Source: Caryophanon tenue
GTDB lineage: Bacteria > Bacillota > Bacilli > Bacillales_A > Planococcaceae
Direction: 5' to 3'
NCBI RefSeq assembly: GCF_001700315.1
Contig: NZ_MASJ01000007.1
Location: 51,831-115,830 of the forward strand
Length of the DNA stretch: 64,000 nt
Below the pieces are notes generated by a model. That model was not told where the DNA came from. It saw nothing but the letters and a program-made list of their open reading frames with translations, and ran no database searches. Positions 28,113 to 37,347 of the stretch are shown here, piece by piece. The first letter of the stretch is position 1. Each line of letters opens with the position of its first letter. A program made the translations under genes and the position numbers.

Positions 28113-28141
28113 ATTATACATCATTTTTTTTAGCTTGTCTA
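28113..28141 (-). promoter_or_regulatory. sigma-A promoter of the cold-shock gene
   Basis: On the minus strand TAGACA (28136-28141), a 17-nt spacer and a perfect TATAAT (28113-28118). Predicted start is near 28106. Confidence 0.75.
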
Positions 28142-28164
28142 CATTTTCTGTTCAGAAATTTTTT

Positions 28165-28201
28165 TAAAATGAAAGACGGCCTTGTGAAACGCCGTCTTTA
28201 T
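28165..28201 (-). terminator. terminator downstream of the 283-aa gene
   Basis: AAAGACGGC and GCCGTCTTT pair perfectly (28172-28180 / 28191-28199), followed on the minus strand by TCATTTT. Confidence 0.7.
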
Positions 28202-28217
28202 AGGGTTTTGCGCTATT

Positions 28218-29069
28218 TTAAAGCGTTAATTGTGGCTGGTTTTTCGTACTTTTTGGTGGGTGTAGTTCATTTAATTTACAGAAGTAGGCTAAAAACTTCG
28301 CCGCCTGCTCTTTCTGTTCAGATGTTTCTTCGAAGTGCTCGGCATCTGCTAAAATTTGTGCCATCCACTCATTATCAAAGTAACGATGCTTGCCTGAATT
28401 CCACGTTGCTTTGCCATTGCCTTTATCGCTCGTATAATAATTCCAAAACAATAGTTGCTTTGATGCTTCCGTAGATAATTGTAATTTATATGATTCGTTT
28501 GCTGGAATCGCACCATTCGTCGCAAATTTTCCAATATAATTGGCTGGCACCATATATGCACCAATAATGCGTCGCTCTTCCTCAGGGCGTCCGTGTGCTA
28601 GTGCTGTCAATAAAACGGCACTATTTGGATAAAGACGAATTAACTTACTCGGCTCACCTTTATGCACGCCACTTTTAATTGTCCCTGCAAACATCGTCCA
28701 TGTTGTAAAAATTTCTTTTTGCTCCGTTGCATCACAACGAAATACAACTTGTGACTTCGGATGAACTTTATATGTGCTCAATAACTTCTCTTTTGTTACT
28801 TGACGTTCTTGTTTTGTGCGACGTAATGTCGCCTCTTCCTGTGCCTTTAATTGCTCTGCCTGCATAATTTGCTCTTTTGCGACAGTTAAATCATGAAACT
28901 GCTGTGCCTCTGTTGGATCTGATAACGTTAAAAATTTCTCAAAAGCATCTGGAAAAATGAAAAACTTTGTTTCCGTGCCGAATGAAACTTCTAAACTATC
29001 CTCTTCGTGCTTTGTTACAGTACCCTCACCGAACGTTTTATGTGTAACCTTTTTACCGATAAAGTCCAT
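28218..29069 (-). CDS. unknown 283-aa protein with an N-terminal CarD/Tudor-like domain
   Basis: I do not recognise this protein as a named family. Residues 3-45 (FIGKKVTHKTFGEGTVTKHEEDSLEVSFG) resemble the small SH3/Tudor-like barrel found in CarD and related proteins. A charged coiled coil (about 55-98, KEQIMQAEQLKAQEEATLRRTK) follows. The C-terminal half (about 100-270) is globular with many aromatic residues (FWNYYTSDKGNGKATWNSGKHRYFDNEW). No catalytic motif is evident. AAGGAGG precedes the ATG. A short leader hairpin with a T run lies upstream. Confidence 0.75.
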   Translation of the reverse strand: MDFIGKKVTHKTFGEGTVTKHEEDSLEVSFGTETKFFIFPDAFEKFLTLSDPTEAQQFHDLTVAKEQIMQAEQLKAQEEATLRRTKQERQVTKEKLLSTYKVHPKSQVVFRCDATEQKEIFTTWTMFAGTIKSGVHKGEPSKLIRLYPNSAVLLTALAHGRPEEERRIIGAYMVPANYIGKFATNGAIPANESYKLQLSTEASKQLLFWNYYTSDKGNGKATWNSGKHRYFDNEWMAQILADAEHFEETSEQKEQAAKFLAYFCKLNELHPPKSTKNQPQLTL

Positions 29070-29157
29070 TGGTTAATCCTCCTTAAAATAGCAACACATT
29101 TCGTGTATGCTGTTGCGGTGGCTGCCCACCCTTGAAGTTCACAAAGCTGTTGACATA

Positions 29158-29222
29158 AAAAAATAAAAGCCGTTTTGCTCTCCTATCTGCTTCAAGTACA
29201 GCGGAATTCAAATACGGCTTCT
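29158..29222 (-). terminator. leader hairpin/terminator upstream of the 283-aa gene
   Basis: On the minus strand AAGCCG...CGGCTT encloses about 40 nt with further pairing and is followed by TTATTTTTTT. It begins right at the predicted start of an extended -10 promoter (29229-29237), about 90 nt before the gene. It could be an attenuator or a separate short RNA. Confidence 0.55.
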
Positions 29223-29228
29223 TTCTAT

Positions 29229-29237
29229 TATACCATT
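29229..29237 (-). promoter_or_regulatory. extended -10 promoter, minus strand
   Basis: TGGTATAAT on the minus strand is a perfect extended -10 element. The -35 region is weak. Transcription would begin near 29222. Confidence 0.55.
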
Positions 29238-29264
29238 TTTCAAAAAAACTGCCACAATATTATT

Positions 29265-29293
29265 GACAGCCATTAATCTGTACTATAGAATTA
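29265..29293 (+). promoter_or_regulatory. candidate sigma-A promoter, plus strand
   Basis: TTGACA (29265-29270), a 17-nt spacer and TAGAAT (29288-29293). It would read through an AT-rich stretch into the chemoreceptor gene 240 nt away. Confidence 0.5.
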
Positions 29294-29469
29294 AAAATTT
29301 AATATTTTTTCACTACATTTATTTTCACTATCTCCTCTTAAAAATCCCGTTCTTTATTCACTCTTTTGTCAAAAAAAATCATGCTCTTTTCATATATTTT
29401 TTGAATTTCATTAAATGTAACAGCAAAATTATATCTTTAGTATAATTCTCTATTAGAAAAACATACCAA

Positions 29470-29503
29470 TAGACCTAGTAAATAAGAATGTGTATAATAC
29501 ACA
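29470..29503 (+). promoter_or_regulatory. chemoreceptor promoter with overlapping palindrome
   Basis: TAGACC (29470-29475), a 17-nt spacer and TATAAT (29493-29498). The -10 is the centre of a perfect palindrome TGTGTATAATACACA (29489-29503, 7-bp arms, one central base), a possible operator. Confidence 0.55.
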
Positions 29504-29535
29504 AGGAATGTAAAACAGAGAGGAATTTTTATGAC

Positions 29536-31248
29536 GTGAAACTATTTAATAATTTGAACATCATGCCAAAGATGATGATTAACGCGATTATCGGGCTCAT
29601 TTGTATCGGTATCATTGGCATGTTTAGCTATTTGACGATTTCATCTACTACGAAAAATATGCAAATCATTAACGAACAACAATATATCCCATCTCAATGG
29701 GTGTCAGCCGCGGTTGAATTTAATCAGCGCTTAGATGCCGTGTTATTAGAAATGATGCTTATTACAGATATTGAGAAAAAGCAGCAACTACATGATGAAA
29801 CAAACGAAGGTATTGATGAAGTGTTAGCAAACTTCGCAAAATTTGAAGCGATGGATTTATCAGCAGAAGAACGTACATTAATTGAAAATTTCTACGTAGC
29901 TGTGGACAAATTTGAAGCGCCTCAGCAAGAAGTAATGACATTAGCAAGTCAAAATAAAAATGCAGAGGCATTTGCGCTATATATAGCCGAAGTACAACAA
30001 CCTCGCCGTGATTTAATTGATGCATTATTAGCGATTAATGAATTGAAAATGGGCAAAGTGACAACAATTATCGATAACACGGTCGAAAATGGCAAAGAAA
30101 CTGTGAATGTACTTCTCATTATTTTCTTCATCGCTGCAATTTTATTAATTGGTAGCATTTACTTACTATCTAAACATATTGCAAAACCAATCCATTCACT
30201 TGTGGATGTGCTAGAGCAAACGAAACAAGGTGATTTAACCGTTCGTAGCGACTACGCTTCTACAAATGAGTTAGGGAAATTAACGCTTGCTTATAATGAG
30301 ACAATGGATAATTTAGTACATGTCCTACATCAAACAAAGCATTCTGCAATCGACGTAGATGCAACGTCTTCTGAACTTGCAGCAAGCGCTGAAGAAATGA
30401 CTGCATCTATCGAGGAAGTTGTTAGTGCCATTCAAAACATCGCAAAAAGCAGTGACCAAACACAAACAAATATTCAAGCGAATACACAAAGTTTACTGAG
30501 TGTACAGCGTGATATTGTTGTAATTGAAGAACACTTAGCAGATGTGACAAACCTAGCTCAGCTTAATTTCCAGCACTCTGAAGAAGGCGCATTACTCATT
30601 ACGGAGAATGTGACGCAAATGAAAAATATTACATCATCTGTACAACGCTCGAATGAACAAGTTGTTGTTTTAGTTGATAAAACAACGAAGATTGATGAAG
30701 TACTAACAACGATTACAAATATCGCCGACCAAACAAACTTACTTGCTTTAAATGCTGCAATTGAAGCAGCACGTGCAGGCGAGCATGGAAAAGGCTTTGC
30801 CGTTGTCGCAGACGAAGTACGAAAGCTCGCGGAACAATCTTTACATGCAACGCAATCCATTTCTACCATTATTGAAGAAATTAAAGAAGATAGTAAACAG
30901 ACCGTAAATGTGATGCAACACGTCAATGAGGATGCTGTTATCGGGCTTCAAAAATCACAGCAAACAGCGGCGAAATTTGAAGAGATTATGGAGCTAACAT
31001 TGGCCATTTCACCAAAAATGCAACAAGTAACCGACGCTCTTTCTACAATGGTGACGGAGTTTGAAGTGTTAGAGAAACATTCACAAGAAGTGCTAACGAT
31101 GGCTACGAATAATGCAGTTGCCGTTGAAACAGTAACAGCTACAATTGAGCAACAAGCTGCTTCAACAGAAGAAGTAAGTAGTTCGACAACGAACTTATCC
31201 ACTACGGCAAACAATTTAGCGATGTCGATTCAACACTTTAAAATTTAA
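29536..31248 (+). CDS. methyl-accepting chemotaxis protein (transmembrane)
   Basis: A 570-residue receptor. After a short cytoplasmic start come membrane helix 1 (about residues 16-35), a four-helix-bundle-type extracellular domain of about 150 residues, membrane helix 2 ([17 protein letters not shown]), HAMP ([27 protein letters not shown]) and the signalling hairpin ([40 protein letters not shown]). In-frame candidates are GTG 29536 or a later ATG. GAGAGG is better placed for ATG 29531, which only opens a two-codon frame (ATG ACG TGA) overlapping the GTG. The start is therefore uncertain. Confidence 0.88.
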   Translation: MKLFNNLNIMPKMMINAIIGLICIGIIGMFSYLTISSTTKNMQIINEQQYIPSQWVSAAVEFNQRLDAVLLEMMLITDIEKKQQLHDETNEGIDEVLANFAKFEAMDLSAEERTLIENFYVAVDKFEAPQQEVMTLASQNKNAEAFALYIAEVQQPRRDLIDALLAINELKMGKVTTIIDNTVENGKETVNVLLIIFFIAAILLIGSIYLLSKHIAKPIHSLVDVLEQTKQGDLTVRSDYASTNELGKLTLAYNETMDNLVHVLHQTKHSAIDVDATSSELAASAEEMTASIEEVVSAIQNIAKSSDQTQTNIQANTQSLLSVQRDIVVIEEHLADVTNLAQLNFQHSEEGALLITENVTQMKNITSSVQRSNEQVVVLVDKTTKIDEVLTTITNIADQTNLLALNAAIEAARAGEHGKGFAVVADEVRKLAEQSLHATQSISTIIEEIKEDSKQTVNVMQHVNEDAVIGLQKSQQTAAKFEEIMELTLAISPKMQQVTDALSTMVTEFEVLEKHSQEVLTMATNNAVAVETVTATIEQQAASTEEVSSSTTNLSTTANNLAMSIQHFKI

Positions 31249-31267
31249 CGATCATCTGTAAAAAACA

Positions 31268-31310
31268 AAAAGCGTTCAGCAGTTATCATTGCTGAACGCT
31301 TTTTTACGAT
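31268..31310. terminator. bidirectional terminator
   Basis: AAAAGCGTTCAGCA and TGCTGAACGCTTTT pair around GTTATCAT. T runs on plus and A-rich sequence before serve both the receptor gene and the GGDEF remnant. The 22-nt core is nearly identical to the repeat hairpin at 385-422. Confidence 0.85.
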
Positions 31311-31334
31311 TTCATGTATGTTCCTTATGCCAAT

Positions 31335-31847
31335 TTATTCACTTTCATATAGTCGCACTGTATTGCGTCCTTGTCGTTTAGCGGTATATAACGCGTGGTC
31401 AGCACGATTGTACCAATCCGCTACCGTCTCATCCATGAGCCATTCTGCTACACCGATACTTGCCGTGACATGCTGTTCTCCGATATAGGTATGGTTCGCT
31501 ACTTTTTGTCGAATATTTTCCGCAATAGCGACCGCTTGTTGCGCTGTCGTATTTCGTAACAACACATAAAGGCTTTCCTGACTCATCATGACCGCTACAC
31601 AGTATAGCCCTGAATCTTCGTATATCGCTTTATCCCCTACATTGTATGGGTTCTCTTCAGACTGGCTCGCAACGAGAACGCTCAATTCCTCTTGCTCGAC
31701 TTTCATAATAATTCCCGTTGAGGCGCCACCAAGATGCGCAAGCAAATTGATGATGCTTTGCCATTCCTGAAGTAAACTTTTTGGAATGTCTAAATTATCA
31801 AAAGCGTGCTTATTTATATGATAGTAGTGTTTTAAAATGTCTTCCAT
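31335..31847 (-). pseudogene. GAF-GGDEF gene with large internal deletion
   Basis: The 170-residue frame starts like a GAF domain (LLQEWQSIINLLAHLGGASTGIIMKVEQEELSVLVAS...SGLYC, to about residue 83). It then jumps into the second half of a GGDEF domain (VLLRNTTAQQAVAIAENIR, VTASIGVAEW, ADHALYTAKRQGRN). The first half of the GGDEF domain, with DxLTGLxNRR and the metal Asp, is missing, and the signature reads SQESL. The family would be about 300-350 residues. It cannot be a diguanylate cyclase. AAGGAG before the ATG survives, so a truncated protein may still be made. Confidence 0.75.
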
Positions 31848-32021
31848 TTCTTAGAACATCTCCTTATGTGTCATTTAGACAAAATTCCAAAAATACAACG
31901 CGACTGCCATAGCACAAAAATATCATTTATATCAACAGAATAACAAAATAATATAAAAACTCTAATAAAAGAGACGCCAGGAGATAGAGTTTCCCTATGA
32001 ATATCCTCGCACATTCTAAAA

Positions 32022-32064
32022 TCAAAAAGCCTAGATTTGCCTCATCAGCATATCTAAGCTTTTT
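32022..32064 (-). terminator. terminator of the polytopic chemoreceptor gene
   Basis: AAGCTTAGAT and ATCTAGGCTT pair on the minus strand, followed by TTTGATTTT. Between here and 31848 I see only one weaker hairpin (AAACTCT/AGAGTTT). Confidence 0.75.
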
Positions 32065-32068
32065 CTCA

Positions 32069-33550
32069 TTACTTTGTACTTTGTACGAGCTCTCGATTTA
32101 ATAGTTGTAGCTTCGCTGTTGCCGTATTAATCGCCTCTAGCAATTTATTTTCCTCAGCAATCGATGAAACAATTTCCTCGGTTGCCGCACTATTTTGTTG
32201 CGACATCACTGATAACATTTCGACTTCTTGTAACAGCTCGACAAATTGTTTGCTCATGTTTTCAATTGCATTAACACTTTGTAATACATTATTACTGGAA
32301 TGGTCACTCACTACTTTTACTTCATTAAATGCCGCTGCAATTTCTTCGAGTAACTTTCGCCCTTCAGCTGCTGTTACCTGCCCTCGTAATGACTGCTCTT
32401 GCGCTGCTGTAGACTTATGAAATAGTTGGGCAGTTACTTTTGTAATCTGTGTTGCCGTTACCGCACTTTCCTCGGCTAGTTTACGCACTTCATCAGCAAC
32501 AACAGCAAATCCAGCACCGTGTTCACCAGCACGTGCCGCTTCAATCGCTGCATTTAACGCCAATAAATTCGTTTGGTCTGCAATCTTTGTAATGCCACTC
32601 AGTAGCTCATTGACCGTTTGTAAGCTTTGTTGCAGTTCGTTCATCGTCTGTACCGTTACATCCATCGAATGACTAAGGTCACCCATTTGCATTGTTACTT
32701 CATTGACACTCTGCGCATTAGTGGCGAGCTGGTCATTCACTTGTTGTGACTGCGCCATCGCTTCTCTCGATAAATCGACTGTATGCAATAACTCTGATTG
32801 GGCATCGTGCATAACGTGATGCATCGTCGAAATTGAATCTGCTTCCTGCTGAATTGCCCGTGCAATTTGCTCTGTCGACGTTAAAATTGTTGTGCTCGTC
32901 GCAGACAATGAAGTCGCCGTACGATTCACACTGTCTGTTTCTACACCAAGTGTTTGTGCACTTTGTTCTAGCTTTTGCACAAGCGCATTTGCTTCTTCTA
33001 ATAAACGAGTAGCTTCCTGTTCACGCTGTTGAGAGGCCGTTACTAAACTGCCACCCCATTCATTTAATTTTGCTAACATATACTGAATGCCGTTATATAC
33101 CGCAAAAAGCACGATAAACCCAGTGAACGACACATCGTCTCCTAATAACTTTTCAGGAACGACAATGTAAAGTATTAAAATATAGGTCTGTACAATTACA
33201 CCATACATAATTAAAATACGACGATTAAAATAAATCGTTGCCATAATTATTGTGATAAACATCAAGTAATGTTTATTTAAGCTATAGTCATCTACTAAAA
33301 ATATAATAAAAATAATCGTCCCTGGCATCGCTGCAAATAGCACTGCTTTTATCGTATCAGATATGTTTAAAAAATAATTAATCATGCCAAATACGATAAT
33401 GCCTAAGCCTGCAATAATATACGATTGAGTCTCCACAAATCCATCTCGTACGATCCACGGTACTACGATCAGCACAACCATCAAGCACGTAATCTTCAAA
33501 TTTAATAGATGCACTTTCTTTACATCAAAGGAAAAATGTTTGTTTTCCAC
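32069..33550 (-). CDS. methyl-accepting chemotaxis protein with polytopic N-terminus
   Basis: The 493-residue protein starts with about six membrane helices (residues 15-165) that replace the usual periplasmic sensor. This suggests sensing within the membrane, for example of energy state. A coiled coil and the signalling hairpin ([41 protein letters not shown]) follow. No HAMP domain is seen. The start codon is GTG behind AAGGGG. It is transcribed alone. Confidence 0.9.
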   Translation of the reverse strand: MENKHFSFDVKKVHLLNLKITCLMVVLIVVPWIVRDGFVETQSYIIAGLGIIVFGMINYFLNISDTIKAVLFAAMPGTIIFIIFLVDDYSLNKHYLMFITIIMATIYFNRRILIMYGVIVQTYILILYIVVPEKLLGDDVSFTGFIVLFAVYNGIQYMLAKLNEWGGSLVTASQQREQEATRLLEEANALVQKLEQSAQTLGVETDSVNRTATSLSATSTTILTSTEQIARAIQQEADSISTMHHVMHDAQSELLHTVDLSREAMAQSQQVNDQLATNAQSVNEVTMQMGDLSHSMDVTVQTMNELQQSLQTVNELLSGITKIADQTNLLALNAAIEAARAGEHGAGFAVVADEVRKLAEESAVTATQITKVTAQLFHKSTAAQEQSLRGQVTAAEGRKLLEEIAAAFNEVKVVSDHSSNNVLQSVNAIENMSKQFVELLQEVEMLSVMSQQNSAATEEIVSSIAEENKLLEAINTATAKLQLLNRELVQSTK

Positions 33551-33692
33551 GGCGTAATGCCCCTTCCATTTATCATGAAATTGTAAAATGATTTACAACA
33601 TTAAAACAGTAATATTATAGTCCTAATTTCACGAATTATGACACTTTCAGAATTAATGATAAACAATTGGTGAAAATTAGCTCAAAAACAAC

Positions 33693-33720
33693 AAAAATCC
33701 CCTGTATGACGAGGGGATCA
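33693..33720 (-). terminator. terminator after the EAL remnant
   Basis: ATCCCCT and AGGGGAT pair around an 8-nt loop and are followed by TTTTTG on the minus strand. No other terminator lies between here and rlmCD, so it probably ends the rlmCD transcript. Confidence 0.75.
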
Positions 33721-33723
33721 ATG

Positions 33724-34032
33724 TTAATCAACTATATATCGCTGTTCAAACTGTTCAATTGGCTGCGGCTTACTGTAGTAAAAACCTTGAATCATATAAC
33801 ATCCTTCATCATGTAAATGCGCCAGTTCATCTTCCGTTTCGACACCTTCTGCAATCACTTCTAGCTTTAAATATTGCGCCATTTTAATCATCGCTGACGT
33901 AATACTAGCATTTACCGGCTGTTGTGCAATATTTTGAATAAATGAACGGTCAATTTTCACACCATCTAGTTCAAATGTTTTTAAATAATTAAACGATGAG
34001 TACCCTGTGCCAAAATCATCAATTTTAAAGTA
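33724..34032 (-). pseudogene. C-terminal remnant of an EAL-domain phosphodiesterase gene
   Basis: The frame from 34032 encodes the second half of an EAL domain: KIDDFGTGYSSFNYL, VKIDRSFI, LEVIAEGVETEDEL and GCYMIQGFYYSKP, ending at 33724. The EAL motif itself and everything upstream are gone. A stop codon (TGA 34033-34035) closes the frame just before, 18 nt from the end of rlmCD. A deletion has therefore joined rlmCD to this tail. The remnant cannot hydrolyse cyclic di-GMP. Confidence 0.85.
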
Positions 34033-34053
34033 TCAAATTAACGTCAATACTCT

Positions 34054-35415
34054 TTATACTAACTCCAACCACGCCACCGCTTCACAGTGCGCTGTATGTG
34101 GGAACATATCCACCGGTTGGACTTCCTTCGTTTTGTAACCGCCATCTTCTAAAATGCGTAAATCGCGGGCGAGTGTTGCTGGGTTACATGATACGTAGAC
34201 AACACGTTTTGGTTGTTGCGTTAAAATCGTTGTTAATAGTGCCTCGTCACAGCCTTTACGTGGTGGGTCGACAACAAGTACATCAGCACCTTTGCCTTCT
34301 TTATACCAGCGTGGGATTACTTCTTCTGCTGGACCTGCCTCGAAGTATGTGTTCGTAAAGCCGTTTAGCTCTGCGTTGCGTTTTGCGTCCTCAATTGCTT
34401 GTGGTACGATTTCAACACCTGATACGTGCGCAGCTGTTTGTGCTAAAAACAGTGAGATTGTGCCGATACCACAGTAAGCATCAATGACACGTTCGCCACC
34501 TTGTAGCTGTGCATAGTCTAGTGCTTGCTTGTAAAGCACTTCTGTTTGTGTTGGATTTACTTGATAGAATGAGCGCGCTGAAATTTCAAATTTCACGTCG
34601 CCAATCGTATCAACAATTGCTTCTTTGCCGTATAAGACAAATGTTTCATCGCCGAAAATAACGTTCGTTTTTTTCGAGTTTACGTTTTGTACAATGGATA
34701 CTGTGTTTGGCACCATTTCTTTAATCGCTTCGATAACCGCTTCCTTCTCAGGTAAAGCGTGCGTGCGTGTCACAAGCACCACCATCACCTCATCCGTTGC
34801 GTTTCCTTTACGAATAACAACATGGCGCAGTACACCTTTATGCTTTTCTTCATTATACGGGCGTACACCAAGCTGTTGCAGCGTTAATTTTAATTCGCGC
34901 ATAATGGCATCTGATTCTGTATTTTGAATTAAGCAACGGTCCATATCGACAATATGATGTGATTTCGTTTTATAGAAGCCTGCCATAATGCGTCCGTCTT
35001 GCTCAGCAAACGGAATTTGTGCTTTATTACGGTAACGCCAAGGGTCTTGCATACCCTTTGTAGCGTGTACAGGCGCATCAATTTTACCGATGCGGCGCAT
35101 GACATTTTCGACCATCTTTTGCTTCCATTTCAGCTGACCTTCGTATGTCATATGCTGTAATTGGCAACCGCCACATTGTGCAAAATATGCGCAAGGTGCC
35201 TCCACGCGGTCTGGGGATGGTGTCACGATATTAATCACTTTTGCAAAGCCGTAGTTTTTTAATGTTTTTAAAACATGCACTTCTGCTGTTTCGTCTGGTA
35301 ACGCACCTTGAATAAATAGCGGGTAGCCATCTACCTTCGCAACGCCGTTACCATCATGTGTTAAGTCTTCTATTGTTACCGTTAAACGGTCATTTTTTTG
35401 TACAGGTGTAGACAT
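34054..35415 (-). CDS. rlmCD: 23S rRNA (uracil-C5)-methyltransferase RlmCD/RlmD
   Basis: Methylates 23S rRNA U1939 and, in Bacillus, also U747. The 453 residues begin with a TRAM RNA-binding domain (about 1-60). Fe-S cysteines are Cys75, Cys81, Cys84 and Cys161. The SAM site is [13 protein letters not shown], with [11 protein letters not shown], and the catalytic Cys is in [11 protein letters not shown]. In B. subtilis the single RumA-type enzyme RlmCD does both sites; naming this one by that precedent is inference. It follows dgkB with a terminator between. Confidence 0.92.
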   Translation of the reverse strand: MSTPVQKNDRLTVTIEDLTHDGNGVAKVDGYPLFIQGALPDETAEVHVLKTLKNYGFAKVINIVTPSPDRVEAPCAYFAQCGGCQLQHMTYEGQLKWKQKMVENVMRRIGKIDAPVHATKGMQDPWRYRNKAQIPFAEQDGRIMAGFYKTKSHHIVDMDRCLIQNTESDAIMRELKLTLQQLGVRPYNEEKHKGVLRHVVIRKGNATDEVMVVLVTRTHALPEKEAVIEAIKEMVPNTVSIVQNVNSKKTNVIFGDETFVLYGKEAIVDTIGDVKFEISARSFYQVNPTQTEVLYKQALDYAQLQGGERVIDAYCGIGTISLFLAQTAAHVSGVEIVPQAIEDAKRNAELNGFTNTYFEAGPAEEVIPRWYKEGKGADVLVVDPPRKGCDEALLTTILTQQPKRVVYVSCNPATLARDLRILEDGGYKTKEVQPVDMFPHTAHCEAVAWLELV

Positions 35416-35501
35416 ATGATGATATCCTCCATTTCAATTTTTCTATTGTATCATGATTTTGAGTGAAGAAGAAATGCCTTGTCTTGTATTTTCATGAACG
35501 A

Positions 35502-35545
35502 AAAAAGAGTTATGTAGAAAGCGTACACTTTCTGACACAACTCCT
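35502..35545 (-). terminator. terminator of dgkB
   Basis: On the minus strand GAGTTGTGTCAGAAAG and CTTTCTACATAACTC pair with two mismatches, followed by TTTTTT. Confidence 0.8.
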
Positions 35546-35553
35546 ACTATCCT

Positions 35554-36483
35554 CTATTCAACGCGGTCTTCTGGACGAATATCGTTAATCGGCACGAATA
35601 TGTTTAAACGGCGGTATAAATTATCAAATACAACGGGTGCATCTCCACCAAACTCTCCGTCTAAGTTAATATGTACCGTCTCATCTGATTCGATTTTTAC
35701 GCGTTTTGCTTTTACATAAATGACATTCGGGTTTTCTAAATGCTCACCACGAACCGCCGCTGATGCAACTATAATCATTTCCGCTAAGCTACATTTTTTC
35801 AAAATTAATAATGTGAAATGTCCATCGTTAATGCTCGCATCCGGTGCTAGCTTCTCGAAACCGCCAACCGAGTTTGTTAAGGCACATAAAAACATTAATG
35901 CTTCGCCTTCAAACACTTCGTCATCGTATTCAATACGCATATGTGTCGCTTTAATCGATGGCGCCATTTCCACTGCTTTTAAATAATACGCAAGCTGTCC
36001 AAGCATTGTTTTCATCTTGCTTGGCACTTCATACGTCAGCTCAGTAATACGTCCACCTGCAGCGATATTAATAAAGTAACGATTGCCATCGACAACGCCA
36101 ACATCAACTGGAATCGTATCACCTTGAATAATAATCTCAAGGGCTTCATCGATTTTACGCGGAATTTGGACAGCGCGCGCGAAATCATTTGTTGTCCCCA
36201 TCGGAATTAGCCCGAGCTTCGGCAGCTTTTCATACGGTGCCATACCGGCTACCACTTCATTTAACGTACCATCTCCACCAACTGCAATAACTACATCATA
36301 ACCACGTTCAACAGCAATCGCAGCCGCTTTTGTTGCGTCGCCTTCTCCCGTTGTTGCGTGGCATGATGTTTCGTACCCTGCAACTTCTAGCTTCTCTAAT
36401 ACTTCTGGTAAATGCTTTTTAAATAGTTCACGACCAGATGTTGGATTGTAAATAATTCTTGCTCGTTTTAATTGTTCATTCAT
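35554..36483 (-). CDS. dgkB: diacylglycerol kinase DgkB
   Basis: Soluble lipid kinase that phosphorylates diacylglycerol released by lipoteichoic acid synthesis, returning it to phospholipid synthesis. The 309 residues have NPTSGRE, the nucleotide loop GGDGTLNEV (69-77) and IPMGTTNDFARA. The C-terminal beta domain includes VGGFEKLAPDASINDGHF. Length and gene position next to gatCAB and rlmCD match B. subtilis DgkB (YerQ). Confidence 0.95.
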   Translation of the reverse strand: MNEQLKRARIIYNPTSGRELFKKHLPEVLEKLEVAGYETSCHATTGEGDATKAAAIAVERGYDVVIAVGGDGTLNEVVAGMAPYEKLPKLGLIPMGTTNDFARAVQIPRKIDEALEIIIQGDTIPVDVGVVDGNRYFINIAAGGRITELTYEVPSKMKTMLGQLAYYLKAVEMAPSIKATHMRIEYDDEVFEGEALMFLCALTNSVGGFEKLAPDASINDGHFTLLILKKCSLAEMIIVASAAVRGEHLENPNVIYVKAKRVKIESDETVHINLDGEFGGDAPVVFDNLYRRLNIFVPINDIRPEDRVE

Positions 36484-36525
36484 ATTATTCGTTCTCCATT
36501 ACTACATTTCATCCGCATTTTTGTC

Positions 36526-37080
36526 TTATTGCGCAGCCTGTACCGTACGTTTCACGTCTTCATACACCCATGTCCAACATTGTGCGTCCGTTAAATAACG
36601 ATTGCGTAAATTCGTATACAGTGCTGCTTGTGCCTCATCAAAAGTCGGGTCTTCTTTATCGGGTAACGTCGCGCGTGCATCCACTACTAATTGTTGTAAC
36701 TCCGGTGCGCGTGGTCCCCATGTTGTCACAACTTCACCTGCATCATTTAAAAATAAATAGATTGGAATAGCACGTCCACCATTTGTTAAATAACGGTCAA
36801 TTAAATCCGTATCTGCATCGCGGTATACACAACGAATATCAATGCCTGCTGCTTCTGCAATGCGTTGTAAAATTGGATTATTCAGCATCGCATCCCCACA
36901 CCAGTCTTCAGTAATCGTTAAAATACGGTAGCCTTTTAATGTATCGACAAAGCCATCTGCAGGTACAGTAAACTTCGCATAAATTTCTTCACTTCCTGCT
37001 TTTAAAGCTGCCTGTGTCATTTTTTCTACATACTCGGTCATCGGTATTGCTTCGTTAAAATACTGTTGTTCTGTTTTCAT
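36526..37080 (-). CDS. thioredoxin-like protein with single active-site cysteine
   Basis: The 184-residue protein has the thioredoxin-fold segment RILTITEDWCGDAMLNNPIL, where CGDA replaces CxxC, so only one redox cysteine remains. A cis-proline loop follows (GRAIPIYLFLNDAGE). Such single-cysteine forms are common in small Bacillales thioredoxin-like proteins of unknown role. The first in-frame ATG is five codons earlier, but GGGGGCG fits ATG 37078-37080. It lies after the gat operon and its terminator. Confidence 0.8.
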   Translation of the reverse strand: MKTEQQYFNEAIPMTEYVEKMTQAALKAGSEEIYAKFTVPADGFVDTLKGYRILTITEDWCGDAMLNNPILQRIAEAAGIDIRCVYRDADTDLIDRYLTNGGRAIPIYLFLNDAGEVVTTWGPRAPELQQLVVDARATLPDKEDPTFDEAQAALYTNLRNRYLTDAQCWTWVYEDVKRTVQAAQ

Positions 37081-37165
37081 TAAATTCGCCCCCAAACTAA
37101 GTAGTTCATATGTCTATAATGCCCGTTCTATGTACAAAAGACAATTATTCAAACCAAAATACATA

Positions 37166-37200
37166 AGAAAAAAGAAGCGCTTCTCGTAAACACTTCTTTT
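37166..37200 (-). terminator. terminator-like hairpin between gatB and the thioredoxin-like gene
   Basis: AAGAAGTG and CGCTTCTT pair on the minus strand, followed by TTTTT. It has no gene of its own upstream except the gat operon, which has its own terminator at 37295-37335. Confidence 0.6.
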
Positions 37201-37294
37201 CTTCACCATTACTTTTCCATGTGCTGTCAAAGGTTCGTGATTTTAGTTGGTGCGTCCCGAAACCATGCCTCGCTGAAAATCATCTTCCCTATAC

Positions 37295-37335
37295 AAAAAA
37301 GCACCCTATCCAAAAATGGATAGGATGCTTGGACA
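37295..37335 (-). terminator. terminator of the gatCAB operon
   Basis: AAGCATCCTATCC and GGATAGGGTGCTT pair over 13 positions around ATTTTT and run into TTTTTG on the minus strand. Confidence 0.88.
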
Positions 37336-37347
37336 TCTTGTAAAAAA

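Noticed and set aside
31335..31847. Functional diguanylate cyclase
   Set aside because: The first half of the GGDEF domain is missing and the signature is SQESL.
31960..32020. Cyclic-di-GMP riboswitch upstream or downstream of the chemoreceptor genes
   Set aside because: The segment around GACGCCAGGAGATAGAG has some resemblance, but the aptamer core and tetraloop receptor are absent. It fits a simple hairpin.
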